This document shows, piece after piece, positions 50,535 to 59,741 of a stretch of 64,000 nucleotides of DNA (positions are counted from its first letter, which is position 1; each line of letters begins with the position of its first letter). The DNA is taken from NCBI RefSeq assembly GCF_003478035.1, contig NZ_QUEP01000008.1:62001-126000 (forward strand). Reading direction: 5' to 3'. Below the pieces are notes generated by a model that saw only the letters and a program-made list of their open reading frames with translations, made no database searches and had not been told where the DNA came from. The position numbers and the translations under genes were made by a program. The DNA comes from Clostridium sp. OF03-18AA (GTDB taxonomy: Bacteria > Bacillota > Clostridia > Lachnospirales > Lachnospiraceae).

Positions 50535-51347
50535 ATGCCGGCAGCATTTGCACATGATCTTTACGGGAGAAAAGTATATATGGAGGCAGATCCGGTCATC
50601 AAGCGGATCATAAAGAAAGAGCGGTACTGCTTTCTTCTTGGCGCGCATGGACCGGATGTCCTGTTTTTTTACAAAGCGCTCGGAAAGAACAAGGTGAACC
50701 AGAAAGGCGTGAGAATGCACGGGGAACCGGCTGCAAAGCTTTTTGAGCGGGGAAAGATGCTGGTCCATGAAGCGGAGACGCGGGACGAGCGGGATGAGAT
50801 GATCGCATACCTCATGGGCGTTGCCTGCCATTTCTGTCTGGATAACCGGGTCCATGCCTATGTGAACGCGGAGGAGAAACGGACCGGGATCACCCACGCG
50901 GAGATCGAGACGGAGCTGGAGAGACGGCTTCTGGAGCGCGAACACATGCGGCCGCTCCACTCAAACCTCACCTGCCATTTAAAGATTACTGCCCAGACTG
51001 TCCGCGCCTCCTCAAGACTTTTCGATGAGGACCCGATCAAGGTCGCAAAGGCCATTATGAGCTTTAGGACCATGAACCGGCTGTTCATCAACTCCAGCGA
51101 ATGGACGAAGCGGTTCTGCTGCTTCCTGCTTCGCTTTACGGGCTGCTACGGGGTGATCCACGGCATGTTCATGAGAAAACAGCCGACACCGGGATGTGAG
51201 TCGATCACAGACCATCTGGAGAGCGAATTCCATGAGGCAGTCCCGGTCGGGGCGGAGCTTCTCAGCGACCTGTTTACATACCTGAGAGGAAAGGGACCGA
51301 TGCCGGAACTGTTTTACGGAAACTTTAACGGGGAGACACCGGCGTAA
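50535..51347 (+). CDS. Zinc-dependent phospholipase C-like protein
   Basis: Read from the ATG at 50535 (SD AAAGGAGATGAG), 270 residues. His/Asp-rich motifs of the zinc-dependent PLC/S1-P1 fold are present: FAHDLYG (~5), LGAHGPDVLFF (~35), HGEPAAKLF (~60), YLMGVACHFCLDNRVHAYV (~96-114) and HAEIETELERRL. No signal peptide is seen, so it is probably cytoplasmic, unlike secreted toxins of the fold; its true substrate is unknown. It lies 57 bp before the corrin operon without a terminator, so it may be the first gene of that transcript. Confidence 0.85.
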   Translation: MPAAFAHDLYGRKVYMEADPVIKRIIKKERYCFLLGAHGPDVLFFYKALGKNKVNQKGVRMHGEPAAKLFERGKMLVHEAETRDERDEMIAYLMGVACHFCLDNRVHAYVNAEEKRTGITHAEIETELERRLLEREHMRPLHSNLTCHLKITAQTVRASSRLFDEDPIKVAKAIMSFRTMNRLFINSSEWTKRFCCFLLRFTGCYGVIHGMFMRKQPTPGCESITDHLESEFHEAVPVGAELLSDLFTYLRGKGPMPELFYGNFNGETPA

Positions 51348-51404
51348 TTTTTGCAGACACAATGCGGAAAGAAACAAAAACTTGGAGAATAAAGGAGAAC
51401 CATC

Positions 51405-52097
51405 ATGCGGGGAAAGATCTATGGAATCGGAGTGGGACCGGGTGACCCGGAGCTTATGACATTGAAGGCGGTCCGCCTGATCCGAGAAGCAGATGTGATC
51501 GCGATCCCGGGAAAAGACCGGGAGTCCTGCACCGCATATCAGATCGCCAGCGGGGCAGTTCCGGAGATCAAAGATAAGGAGATCATCCCTGCGGTGTTTC
51601 CGATGACAAAAAATGAGACTGTGTTAAGGGAGAGCCATGAGGCGGCGGTTCAGAGCCTTACGGCGCTTATGGACCAGGGAAAGACCATCGCGTTTCTGAC
51701 GCTGGGGGACGTGACGATCTATTCGACCTACGGCTATGTCCATCAGAAACTTTTGAGTCTCGGATATGAGTCGATTCTGGTAAACGGGGTCCCGTCCTTC
51801 TGCGCGGCGGCGGCAAAACTCGGGATTTCCCTCGGGGAAAAGGCGGAGGCGATCCACATTCTGCCGGGATCCTATCCGGTCGCAGACGGACTGGAGCTCC
51901 CGGGAACAAAGATCTTAATGAAGTCAGGAAAAAAGATCGGGGACGTGAAGCGGGAACTCATGGAAAGAGAGCTTCCGGCCTGGATGGTGGAAAACTGCGG
52001 AATGGACGGCGAACGGCTTTTTGAGAGCGCTTCGGAGATTGCGGAGGACGCGGGATATTATTCCCTTATTATCGCGAAGGACAGGGAGGAACAGTAG
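51405..52097 (+). CDS. cbiL: Cobalt-precorrin-2 C20-methyltransferase
   Basis: Methylates C-20 of (cobalt-)precorrin-2/factor II with SAM. 230 residues of the SAM-dependent tetrapyrrole methylase fold: GIGVGPGDPELMTLKAVRLI (first SAM loop, ~5-24), LTLGDVTIYSTYGYV (~97-111), GVPSFCAAAAKLG (~125) and the C-terminal ENCGMDGERLF. SD AAAGGAGA. First of six same-direction genes with gaps of only -4 to ~75 bp. No cobalamin riboswitch is visible upstream. Confidence 0.93.
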   Translation: MRGKIYGIGVGPGDPELMTLKAVRLIREADVIAIPGKDRESCTAYQIASGAVPEIKDKEIIPAVFPMTKNETVLRESHEAAVQSLTALMDQGKTIAFLTLGDVTIYSTYGYVHQKLLSLGYESILVNGVPSFCAAAAKLGISLGEKAEAIHILPGSYPVADGLELPGTKILMKSGKKIGDVKRELMERELPAWMVENCGMDGERLFESASEIAEDAGYYSLIIAKDREEQ

Positions 52098-52100
52098 CGC

Positions 52101-54524
52101 ATGGAGACAAAAAAATGGCGGACGATCCGGATCGGAACGCGGAAGAGCAGACTGGCGCTCGTTCAGACAAAGATGGTTGCGGAGGCGATCCAGGCAGTAT
52201 GTCCGGAGGTCGTGTGCGAGCTGGTGCCGCTGATGACAAAAGGCGATAAGATCTTAAAGACATCCCTCGTGGCGTTCGGCGGAAAAGGCGCGTTTGTCGA
52301 GGAGTTTGAGCAGGGACTGTTAAACGGGGAGATCGACCTTGCGGTCCACAGCGCGAAGGACATGCCGATGGATCTGAGCGACGGGCTCTGCATTGGGGCA
52401 GTTTTAAAACGGGAAGATCCGAGAGACGTCTTTGTAACGGTAAAAGGCCGGACTTCGGAGCGGATGCCGCGGATCATCGGAACGGGAAGCCCGAGACGCC
52501 AGGTTCAGATCATGGAGCGCGGGGACGTGGAGTGCAGACTTCTTCGCGGAAATGTCGATACACGGCTGGAAAAACTATATGCGGGAGAGTATGACGGGAT
52601 CATTCTTGCTGCTGCTGGTCTCTCCCGCCTCGGACTTCTGGATGATCCGAGATTTTCATTTGAATTCCTGGAACCGGAAATCTTTATCCCGGCGGGCGGG
52701 CAGGGGATCATCGCTGTTGAGACAAAAAAAGGCAGCGAGGTTTTAAAGATCCTGGAAAAACTGAATGACAGAGAGGCGGAGCGCGCCCTGTTTGCGGAGC
52801 GGAAGGTCCTGCGTCTTCTTGGGGCAGGCTGTACCGCGGCAGTTGGTGTGTACGCGAAGGAAGAGAATGGAAGCTTCCGGATGGATCTGATGAGGGAAAC
52901 AAAGAACGGAGTAACCCGCACTCAGGTTTCAGGAGCAGCGGAGGATTCCATGAGACTCGCGGAGCTTCTTGTCAGACAGGGAACCGATGGGGATGTGCCG
53001 GCAGGAAAGGCATTTCTCGTCGGAGCAGGTCCGGGAAATGGCGGTCTGATCACTGTAAAGGGGCAGCAGATCTTAAAAGCGGCGGAAGTTCTCGTATATG
53101 ACCGGCTTGGCTCCGAGGAATTATTGTCTTTAGTGCCGGAATCCTGCGAGCGGATCTATGTCGGGAAAGAGGCGGGTCACCACATCAAAAAACAGTCGGA
53201 GATCAACCGGATCCTTGTGGAGAAAGCACTGGAGGGGAAACGTGTAGTCCGCTTAAAAGGTGGAGATCCCTTCGTCTTTGGGCGAGGCGGCGAGGAGATC
53301 CAGGCACTCACGGAGGCAGGAATCTCCTATGAGGTCGTCCCGGGCGTCACATCCGCGATCGGAGCACTGGAAGCGGCCGGGATCCCGGTCACACACCGGA
53401 ATATCGCAAGAGATTTCCATGTCTTTACAGGACATATCTCCCATGAGGACGGCGGAGGACTCTACGGGGATTACAGCCTGTACGCGAAGCTTCCGGGAAC
53501 CCTGATCTTCCTTATGGGACTCTCGAACCTTGAGGAGATCGTGAAACGTCTCATAGATGGCGGAAAAGACGGGGAGACGCCTGCAGCCGTTGTGACGGAC
53601 GGAACACTGTCCCGAATGCGCGTTGTCCGGGCATCCTTAAAGGATCTGCCTGAGGCTGTAAGAAAAGCGGGACTTACGCCTCCCGGGATCATCGCTGTGG
53701 GTGAGGTCTGTGCCTTCCACTTTACATCTATGGTGCCGGGCGTGCTTACCGGAATCACGGTGGGAGTCACCGGAACAGAAGCCGTCGGAGGACGGATCAT
53801 GGACCGGCTGGCAGTCGAAGGGGCGAAGACGATCCGCGCCGGGGAGTCGGTCGTAGTGAGAGAACCGATGGATCGCCTGGATCAGGCATTCACGGATCTT
53901 GCACAGTACAGCTGGGTGATCTTCACAAGCCGGAATGCGGTGAAGATCTTCTTCGAGCGGATGCATGAAAAGCATGTGGATCTCAGAAAACTCGGCTCTT
54001 TAAAGTTTGCCGCTGTCGGGCGCGGGACCGGGGAGTATCTCGCAAATATCGGGATCACGCCGGACTTTATCCCGAAAGAATACACGACGAAGGCGCTGGC
54101 AGACGGACTTGTGGCGCATCTGAAAGAAGCAGGAGAAATTTCCGGGATTTCCGAGAGTGGAAAACTTCTGATCCCACGGGCAAAACAGGGATCAAAGATC
54201 CTCACGGATCGGCTGGAAGAACAGGGATATCTGTTTGATGACATCCCGATCTATGATGTGCGGGCGGAGCAGACAGATCTTTCGCGGCTGAAACATGCCG
54301 ACTACATCACATTTGAAAGTGGTTCCGGCGTCCGCGGATTTTTCGCAGGACGGGAGAAAGATGCGGCAGCTCTGTTTGGAACGGCGCGCCCGGTCTGCAT
54401 CGGAAAAGTGACAGCGGCGGTCCTCGCGGAGTATGGAGTGACAAATGCCCTGACAGCCTCCGATTACACTGCGGACGGGATCCTGGAGGTGCTGCTGGCG
54501 GACCGGAATGAGATCGCGAGATAA
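52101..54524 (+). CDS. hemC-cobA-hemD: Fusion: porphobilinogen deaminase - uroporphyrinogen-III methyltransferase - uroporphyrinogen-III synthase
   Basis: An 807-residue trifunctional protein. HemC (1-~295): IGTRKSRLALVQT, VHSAKDMPMD, TGSPRRQVQ, GNVDTRLEKL, and the dipyrromethane-cofactor Cys in LGAGCTAAVG (residue 244, close to E. coli Cys242). CobA/SUMT (~303-545): VGAGPGNGGLITVKG, RLKGGDPFVFGRGGEE, GVTSAIGALEAAGIPVTHR. HemD (~550-800): weakly conserved, with FTSRNAVKIFFE and TFESGSGVRGFF. Together they convert porphobilinogen through hydroxymethylbilane and uro'gen III to precorrin-2, so the unstable linear tetrapyrrole could be channelled. CobA-HemD fusions are known; adding HemC is less usual. 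The chain order is not the reaction order. Confidence 0.93.
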   Translation: METKKWRTIRIGTRKSRLALVQTKMVAEAIQAVCPEVVCELVPLMTKGDKILKTSLVAFGGKGAFVEEFEQGLLNGEIDLAVHSAKDMPMDLSDGLCIGAVLKREDPRDVFVTVKGRTSERMPRIIGTGSPRRQVQIMERGDVECRLLRGNVDTRLEKLYAGEYDGIILAAAGLSRLGLLDDPRFSFEFLEPEIFIPAGGQGIIAVETKKGSEVLKILEKLNDREAERALFAERKVLRLLGAGCTAAVGVYAKEENGSFRMDLMRETKNGVTRTQVSGAAEDSMRLAELLVRQGTDGDVPAGKAFLVGAGPGNGGLITVKGQQILKAAEVLVYDRLGSEELLSLVPESCERIYVGKEAGHHIKKQSEINRILVEKALEGKRVVRLKGGDPFVFGRGGEEIQALTEAGISYEVVPGVTSAIGALEAAGIPVTHRNIARDFHVFTGHISHEDGGGLYGDYSLYAKLPGTLIFLMGLSNLEEIVKRLIDGGKDGETPAAVVTDGTLSRMRVVRASLKDLPEAVRKAGLTPPGIIAVGEVCAFHFTSMVPGVLTGITVGVTGTEAVGGRIMDRLAVEGAKTIRAGESVVVREPMDRLDQAFTDLAQYSWVIFTSRNAVKIFFERMHEKHVDLRKLGSLKFAAVGRGTGEYLANIGITPDFIPKEYTTKALADGLVAHLKEAGEISGISESGKLLIPRAKQGSKILTDRLEEQGYLFDDIPIYDVRAEQTDLSRLKHADYITFESGSGVRGFFAGREKDAAALFGTARPVCIGKVTAAVLAEYGVTNALTASDYTADGILEVLLADRNEIAR

Positions 54525-54560
54525 CAAAAGTTGCGGGGCCTGCAGGGGCAGAGGAAAACA

Positions 54561-55913
54561 ATGGAGACGTTTGTATATAAGGACCATAAAAAGTTAAGAT
54601 GCGGCTACACAACGGGAACCTGCGCGGCGCTTGCGGCCCAGGGGGCAGTGCGTTTCCTTCTCACTGGTTCCTGGAGAGAAACAGAGGAACTCATGACCCC
54701 GAAAGGCATCCCGGTTCGCGTGGCGCTGGAGGAGAAAACTTCCGGGGATGGCTGGGCGGAGTGCGCAGTCCGGAAGGACGCCGGGGATGACTATGATGTG
54801 ACGAACGGGATCCTCGTGTACGCGCGGGCGGAATTTCCGGATGCAGAGACGGGAGCTGCAGACCATGCAGTCGGCAGTTTCCTTCCGCAGATCGTGATCG
54901 ACGGCGGCATCGGGATCGGCCGTGTCACAAAGCCGGGACTCGACCAGCCGGTCGGCGCTGCGGCGATCAACTCGGTGCCGAGAAAGATGATCCGGGACGC
55001 CGTGGATGCACTTCTCGAAGAGGCCGGGGAACTCCGGTCTGTTCTCGTTACGATCAAGATCCCGGCTGGTGTGGAAGCTGCGAAAAAGACCTTCAATCCG
55101 GTCCTCGGGATCGAGGGCGGGATCTCGGTGCTCGGAACCAGCGGGATCGTGGAGCCGATGAGCGAGGAAGCACTCGTGGAGACGATCCGGACGCATCTGA
55201 ATGTTTTAAAGGCGGAAGGGCGCCGCTGGGTCATTGCTGTACCGGGAAATATGGGAGCGGGATTTCTGCAAACATATTTAAAAAGCTGTCCGGGAAAATA
55301 CAAATCCAAGGATGAGGCTTCAGGAATCTGCGATCAAACGGAACCGTTGGATCGTCAGTCCTCGGACTGTTCCGATCGAAACTCTTCGGTGAATTCTTCC
55401 GAACAGGATGAGCAGAAAAAAAGTCTGGAAAAATCACTCGTTACGATGAGCAACTTCGTCGGAAAGACGATCGACATCGCTGCAGAACTCGGCTTTTCCG
55501 GGATCGTGATCGCCGGTCATATGGGAAAACTCGTGAAGATCGGAAACGGGATCATGAACACACATTCAAGGGAAGCCGACGGGCGGATGGACACGCTCTT
55601 ATCCTGCGCGCTTTCCGCGGGCACCGAAGATCTGGAGCTATTAAGAAAGATCCAGGGATCCAACACGACGGACGAAGCGATGGACCACTTAAAACAGGCA
55701 GGCATCCTGGAAGATACGATCCGCGTATTTCTAAAACGTGCCGCCTGGCACCTCGCCCACAGATCCCGGGACGAGCTGAAGACGGGAATGATCGTCTTCG
55801 GAACAAAAGGGGAGTACCTTGGTGAGACGGATGATGCGGCAGAGATCCTGAAAGAGGCACTGTCGGAGCTGAAAATGCAGTCGTTATGCGAAGAGGAAGA
55901 TCATCGTAGGTAA
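54561..55913 (+). CDS. cbiD: Cobalt-precorrin-5B C1-methyltransferase (anaerobic pathway)
   Basis: Starts at the ATG at 54561 (SD AGAGGAAA); 450 residues against ~360-380 usually. CbiD motifs: LRCGYTTGTCAALAAQGAV (~11-29), IDGGIGIGRVTKPGLDQPVG (~113-132), GTSGIVEPMSEEAL (~193), VPGNMGAGF and the C-terminal FVGKTIDIAAELGFSGIVIAGHMGKLVKI. The extra length is a Ser/Asp/Gln-rich, low-complexity insert (about residues 242-293) between two conserved blocks. CbiD marks the oxygen-independent, early-cobalt route. Confidence 0.93.
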   Translation: METFVYKDHKKLRCGYTTGTCAALAAQGAVRFLLTGSWRETEELMTPKGIPVRVALEEKTSGDGWAECAVRKDAGDDYDVTNGILVYARAEFPDAETGAADHAVGSFLPQIVIDGGIGIGRVTKPGLDQPVGAAAINSVPRKMIRDAVDALLEEAGELRSVLVTIKIPAGVEAAKKTFNPVLGIEGGISVLGTSGIVEPMSEEALVETIRTHLNVLKAEGRRWVIAVPGNMGAGFLQTYLKSCPGKYKSKDEASGICDQTEPLDRQSSDCSDRNSSVNSSEQDEQKKSLEKSLVTMSNFVGKTIDIAAELGFSGIVIAGHMGKLVKIGNGIMNTHSREADGRMDTLLSCALSAGTEDLELLRKIQGSNTTDEAMDHLKQAGILEDTIRVFLKRAAWHLAHRSRDELKTGMIVFGTKGEYLGETDDAAEILKEALSELKMQSLCEEEDHRR

Positions 55914-55988
55914 GCCCGGTGTGTGGACATGTGATGACAGGGCATGAAGAATGTTAAATATCGATAAAAAATCGGGAGGAAGATGTGC

Positions 55989-56759
55989 ATGATACATTTT
56001 GTTGGAGCCGGAAGCGGGGCGCCGGATCTGATCACGGTCCGGGGACAGAGATTCCTTCGGGAAGCGGATGTCGTGATCTATGCGGGATCCCTTGTGAATC
56101 CGGAACTGTTGAAAGAGACGAAGCCGGGCTGTGAGATCTTAAACAGCGCCTATATGACGCTCGACGAGGTGATCGATGCCATGGAGAAAGCGGAAGAAGC
56201 CGGAAAGGTGACCGTGCGTCTCCACACCGGAGACCCGGCGATCTACGGCGCGATCCGGGAGCAGATGGACCGGCTGGATGAGAAAAAGATCGCCTACGAT
56301 GTATGCCCGGGCGTCAGCTCCTTCTGCGGCGCTGCATCGAGTCTCCATGCGGAACTCACGCTGCCTGGCGTGTCCCAGTCCGTGATCATCACACGGATGG
56401 CAGGGCGGACGGATGTCCCGGAAAAAGAAAATTTCCGTTCCCTGGCAGCCCACCATGCGACGATGGCGGTCTTTCTCAGCACGGGTCTGCTCGCGCAGAT
56501 GGAAAAAGAGCTGGCGGAAGCCGGATATGAGCCGGATACCCCTGCGGCGATCATCTACAAGGCGACATGGCCGGATGAGAAGATCGTCCGCTGCACCGTC
56601 TCCACGCTGGCACGGTCTGCAGAGGAAAACGGGATCCGGAAGACGGCGATGATCTTCATCGGTGATGTATTCGGGACAAGAGATCACAATGGTTATGAGG
56701 AGTCGAGACTTTATGCGCCGGACTTCTCCACAGAATTCAGAAAGGGGACGGACCAATGA
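55989..56759 (+). CDS. cbiF: Cobalt-precorrin-4 C11-methyltransferase
   Basis: Starts at the ATG at 55989, 9 nt after GGAGG; the ATG at 55983 is too close. 256 residues: IHFVGAGSGAPDLITVRGQ, YAGSLVNPELL (~30-40), LHTGDPAIYGAIREQM (~81), GVSSFCGAASSLHAELTLPG and QSVIITRMAGRTDVPE, all typical of CbiF/CobM. Ends with a 4-bp overlap with cbiH. The usual next gene, cbiG (cobalt-precorrin-5A hydrolase), is absent. Confidence 0.94.
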   Translation: MIHFVGAGSGAPDLITVRGQRFLREADVVIYAGSLVNPELLKETKPGCEILNSAYMTLDEVIDAMEKAEEAGKVTVRLHTGDPAIYGAIREQMDRLDEKKIAYDVCPGVSSFCGAASSLHAELTLPGVSQSVIITRMAGRTDVPEKENFRSLAAHHATMAVFLSTGLLAQMEKELAEAGYEPDTPAAIIYKATWPDEKIVRCTVSTLARSAEENGIRKTAMIFIGDVFGTRDHNGYEESRLYAPDFSTEFRKGTDQ

Positions 56760-57496
56760 AAAAACTGACTGTCGTCGGCATGGGCCCCGGAGAATATGAA
56801 TCCATGACGCTCCGTGCCGTAAAGGCGCTTAACACCTGCGATGTGATCGTGGGATACACGGTCTATGTGGAGCTTGCGAAGCCGTACTTTCCCGATAAGG
56901 AATTCTTGACGACCCCGATGAAGCGGGAGATCGAGCGCTGCGAGATGGCATTTGCGGAGGCGGAAAAAGGACGATCCGTCGCGATGATCTGCAGCGGGGA
57001 TGCCGGAGTTTACGGAATGGCGGGACCGATCCTGGAGCTGGCAGAAAAATATCCGGATGTGGAACTGGAAGTAATCCCGGGGATCACGGCGGCGCTCTCC
57101 GGCGGAGCAGTCCTCGGCGCTCCGCTCATGCATGATTTCGCAGTGATCAGCCTGAGCGATCTTTTAACCCCGTGGGAGACGATCGAAACCCGTCTCGATG
57201 CCGCGGCAAAGGCGGATTTTTCCATCTGTCTCTACAACCCGTCGAGCAAAAAACGCGCCGACTATTTAAAACGTGCGTGTGAGATCTTCCTGAGGTATAA
57301 ATCTCCGGAAACGGTCTGCGGGATCGTGAAAAACATCGGACGGGACGGGGAAATGAAGAAGGTCATGACACTCGCGGAATTAAAAGACTACGAGGCGGAC
57401 ATGTTCACGACTGTGTTTATCGGAAACAGCCGGACCGAAAAGTCTGTTCTTGGCGGACAGGACTGGATGGTCACACCGAGAGGATACCGGATATGA
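56756..57496 (+). CDS. cbiH: Cobalt-precorrin-3B C17-methyltransferase
   Basis: Ring-contraction methylase of the corrin route. 246 residues: VVGMGPGEYESMTLRAVKAL, VGYTVYVELAKPYFP (~33), CSGDAGVYGMAGPILEL (~80), IPGITAALSGGAVLGAPLMHDF and YNPSSKKRADYLKRA. It stands alone, not fused to CbiG or a C60-type extension. Overlaps of 4 bp with cbiF and with the following gene show tight coupling. Confidence 0.94.
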   Translation: MKKLTVVGMGPGEYESMTLRAVKALNTCDVIVGYTVYVELAKPYFPDKEFLTTPMKREIERCEMAFAEAEKGRSVAMICSGDAGVYGMAGPILELAEKYPDVELEVIPGITAALSGGAVLGAPLMHDFAVISLSDLLTPWETIETRLDAAAKADFSICLYNPSSKKRADYLKRACEIFLRYKSPETVCGIVKNIGRDGEMKKVMTLAELKDYEADMFTTVFIGNSRTEKSVLGGQDWMVTPRGYRI

Positions 57497-59718
57497 AAAT
57501 AGAGGAAGAAAAAAAGATCGCGATCTTTGCGGGGACCACGGAAGGCCGGCTTCTCGCGGAGAGACTGGCCGGGAGCAATGTCCGGGCGGATGTTTTCGTC
57601 GCGACGGAGTACGGAAAAGAGGAGATCCCGGAGGCACCGAATCTCCATGTCTATGACGGGCGCATCGATGAGAACGGGATGGAGGATCTGTTCCGGGAAA
57701 AACGGTACGATCTGATCCTGGACGCGACGCACCCGTTCGCGAAAGCCGTTACGGCAAATATCCGCGAGGCGGCGAAGAAGACAGATACGGCGTTTTTGCG
57801 GATCCTGCGGGACGGAGGCAGGAGCGGAATTCGGGTCCAGACGCTGGTGGAAATCCAGAAAATGGCGGCTGACCGGAAAAATGAGCCGGTATTTGTCGAT
57901 TCGGTCCGCACGGCAGTCGAATTTCTGAAAATGACTGAAGGACCGGTCTTCGTCACGACCGGGAGTAAGGAATTATCTGCGTTTCTGGAGCTTCCGGACT
58001 GGGAGACGAGAGTCTACGCGCGCGTCCTCTCGATGCCGGATGTCGTAAAGACATGTGCGGACATGGGATTCTACGGCATCCATCTGATCGCGATGCAGGG
58101 ACCGTTTTCGGAAGAGCTGAATGTCGCGATGATGAGATCCGTCCATGCGAAATGGATGGTGACGAAGGAATCAGGGAAAGCCGGCGGCTTCGGGGAGAAA
58201 GTCAGCGCAGCGAAGAAAGCCGGAGTCGGACTCGTCGTGATCGGGCGTCCGGCGGAGGATGGGATCTCGCTGGAAGATGGAATCAAATATCTGGAGAAAA
58301 ATTTTTCACTCGCAGCTTCCGATGGGCATGAAAAAGACGATGCGGACGACAGACCGGAACAGACAGGAGAGAGCTGCCAAACAGGTTCAGATCTGATAAA
58401 CACAGATCATATCGCTCCGGAGAAAGTAGATCGGAACCAGCCCGCTCCTGCACAGGAAGACTCCGCCGGATCAGCGGTCGGAGAAAACATAAAAAACGAA
58501 AAAATTCGCCAGGTTTTCCTCATCGGAACCGGCCCGGGAGATTCATCCTGGCTTACAGGCGAGGCAAAGAAACGTCTTGAGGCGTGTGACCTGATCGTCG
58601 GCGCATCCCGCTGTGTTAGACAGCTTGCCGATTTCCACAAGCCGGTCTACGAGGCATATCAGCCGGAAAAGATCGCAGATTATCTGGACAGCCATCCGGA
58701 AGCAGGGATCATCTGCGGAGCCATGTCAGGCGATACCGGATTCTACAGTGCGGCGGAGAAGCTCTCCACAGTCCTGGAGAAGCGCGGATCGTATGAAGTC
58801 ACGATCATTCCGGGGATTTCATCGGTCGGATACTTTTTCGCAAAGATCCGGCGCCCGTGGGATCATGTAAAACTCTTCAGCATGCATGGTCAGGAGACAA
58901 ATTTTGCGTCCGAACTGAAACGCACCGGACGCGCGTTCGTCCTTGGAGGCGGAACCGATTTCTACGGGAAGATCTGCGGACAGCTGGAAGAACTCGGAAT
59001 GCAGGATGCAAAGCTCTTTATCGGTGAGAACCTCTCTCTGGACGGGGAGCAGGTCCTCTCCGGATCCCTGGAGACATTCAGGGAGCGGAAGGCTCCGCCG
59101 CTGGCGGTCCTCTATGCGGAATGGAACGGTCCGCTCCGGTCGTTGTCGCATGGTCTCCCGGATGAGACATTTCTTCGCGGCAAAGTCCCGATGACAAAGA
59201 TGGAAGTCCGCGCGGTTTCCGTATCGAAGCTGGAGCTGACGGAACATTCCGTTCTCTACGATGTCGGGGCCGGAACGGGGTCGATCTCCGTGGAGTGCGC
59301 GGGACTTTCCGACTCGGTAAAAGTCTTTGCGATCGAGAAGAACCCGGAAGCAGTGGAGCTTCTGGATCAGAATTTCCGGAAATTTGCACTCACAAATGCA
59401 AAAATCATCGCGGGAAATGCCCCGGAGGCATTGAATGACCTTCCTGCTCCGACGCACGTCTTCATCGGCGGGAGCGGCGGAAAGATGGAGGAAGTCATTG
59501 CGCTCTGTCTCAAGAAGAATCCTAAGACAAGATTTGTCGTAAACCTCATCACACCGGAATCTCTTGCAGCTGTCCTTGCGGCGGCGAAGACACTTCCGGT
59601 AACGGAACCGGAGCTCGTGACCCTGACAGCAGCCAGATCAAAAAAAGCCGGAAACAGCCACCTGATGATGGGACTGAATCCGGTGTGGATCGTGAGCTTT
59701 GAAGGGAACAGGGGATGA
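57493..59718 (+). CDS. cbiJ-cbiE-cbiT: Fusion: cobalt-precorrin-6A reductase - C5 methyltransferase - C15 methyltransferase/decarboxylase
   Basis: 741 residues covering three steps. CbiJ (~1-260): IFAGTTEGRLLAERL, LDATHPFAKAVTANI, RILRDGG, VTTGSKELSAF. A polar Asp/Glu/Gln/Ser linker (~270-338) follows. CbiE (~342-550): FLIGTGPGDSSWLTGEAKK, GASRCVRQLADF, CGAMSGDTGFYSAAEKL, IPGISSVGYFFAKI. CbiT (~557-735): FLRGKVPMTKMEVRAVSVSK, LYDVGAGTGSISVE (SAM site), IAGNAPEAL, VFIGGSGGKMEEV. CbiE-CbiT fusions (CobL-like) are common; adding CbiJ in front is less so. Last gene of the operon. Confidence 0.94.
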   Translation: MKIEEEKKIAIFAGTTEGRLLAERLAGSNVRADVFVATEYGKEEIPEAPNLHVYDGRIDENGMEDLFREKRYDLILDATHPFAKAVTANIREAAKKTDTAFLRILRDGGRSGIRVQTLVEIQKMAADRKNEPVFVDSVRTAVEFLKMTEGPVFVTTGSKELSAFLELPDWETRVYARVLSMPDVVKTCADMGFYGIHLIAMQGPFSEELNVAMMRSVHAKWMVTKESGKAGGFGEKVSAAKKAGVGLVVIGRPAEDGISLEDGIKYLEKNFSLAASDGHEKDDADDRPEQTGESCQTGSDLINTDHIAPEKVDRNQPAPAQEDSAGSAVGENIKNEKIRQVFLIGTGPGDSSWLTGEAKKRLEACDLIVGASRCVRQLADFHKPVYEAYQPEKIADYLDSHPEAGIICGAMSGDTGFYSAAEKLSTVLEKRGSYEVTIIPGISSVGYFFAKIRRPWDHVKLFSMHGQETNFASELKRTGRAFVLGGGTDFYGKICGQLEELGMQDAKLFIGENLSLDGEQVLSGSLETFRERKAPPLAVLYAEWNGPLRSLSHGLPDETFLRGKVPMTKMEVRAVSVSKLELTEHSVLYDVGAGTGSISVECAGLSDSVKVFAIEKNPEAVELLDQNFRKFALTNAKIIAGNAPEALNDLPAPTHVFIGGSGGKMEEVIALCLKKNPKTRFVVNLITPESLAAVLAAAKTLPVTEPELVTLTAARSKKAGNSHLMMGLNPVWIVSFEGNRG

Positions 59719-59741
59719 GAACAGTCAGAATTTTCTGCACC

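Noticed and set aside
51348-51404. Cobalamin riboswitch before cbiL
   Set aside because: The gap is 57 bp and has no B12 box.
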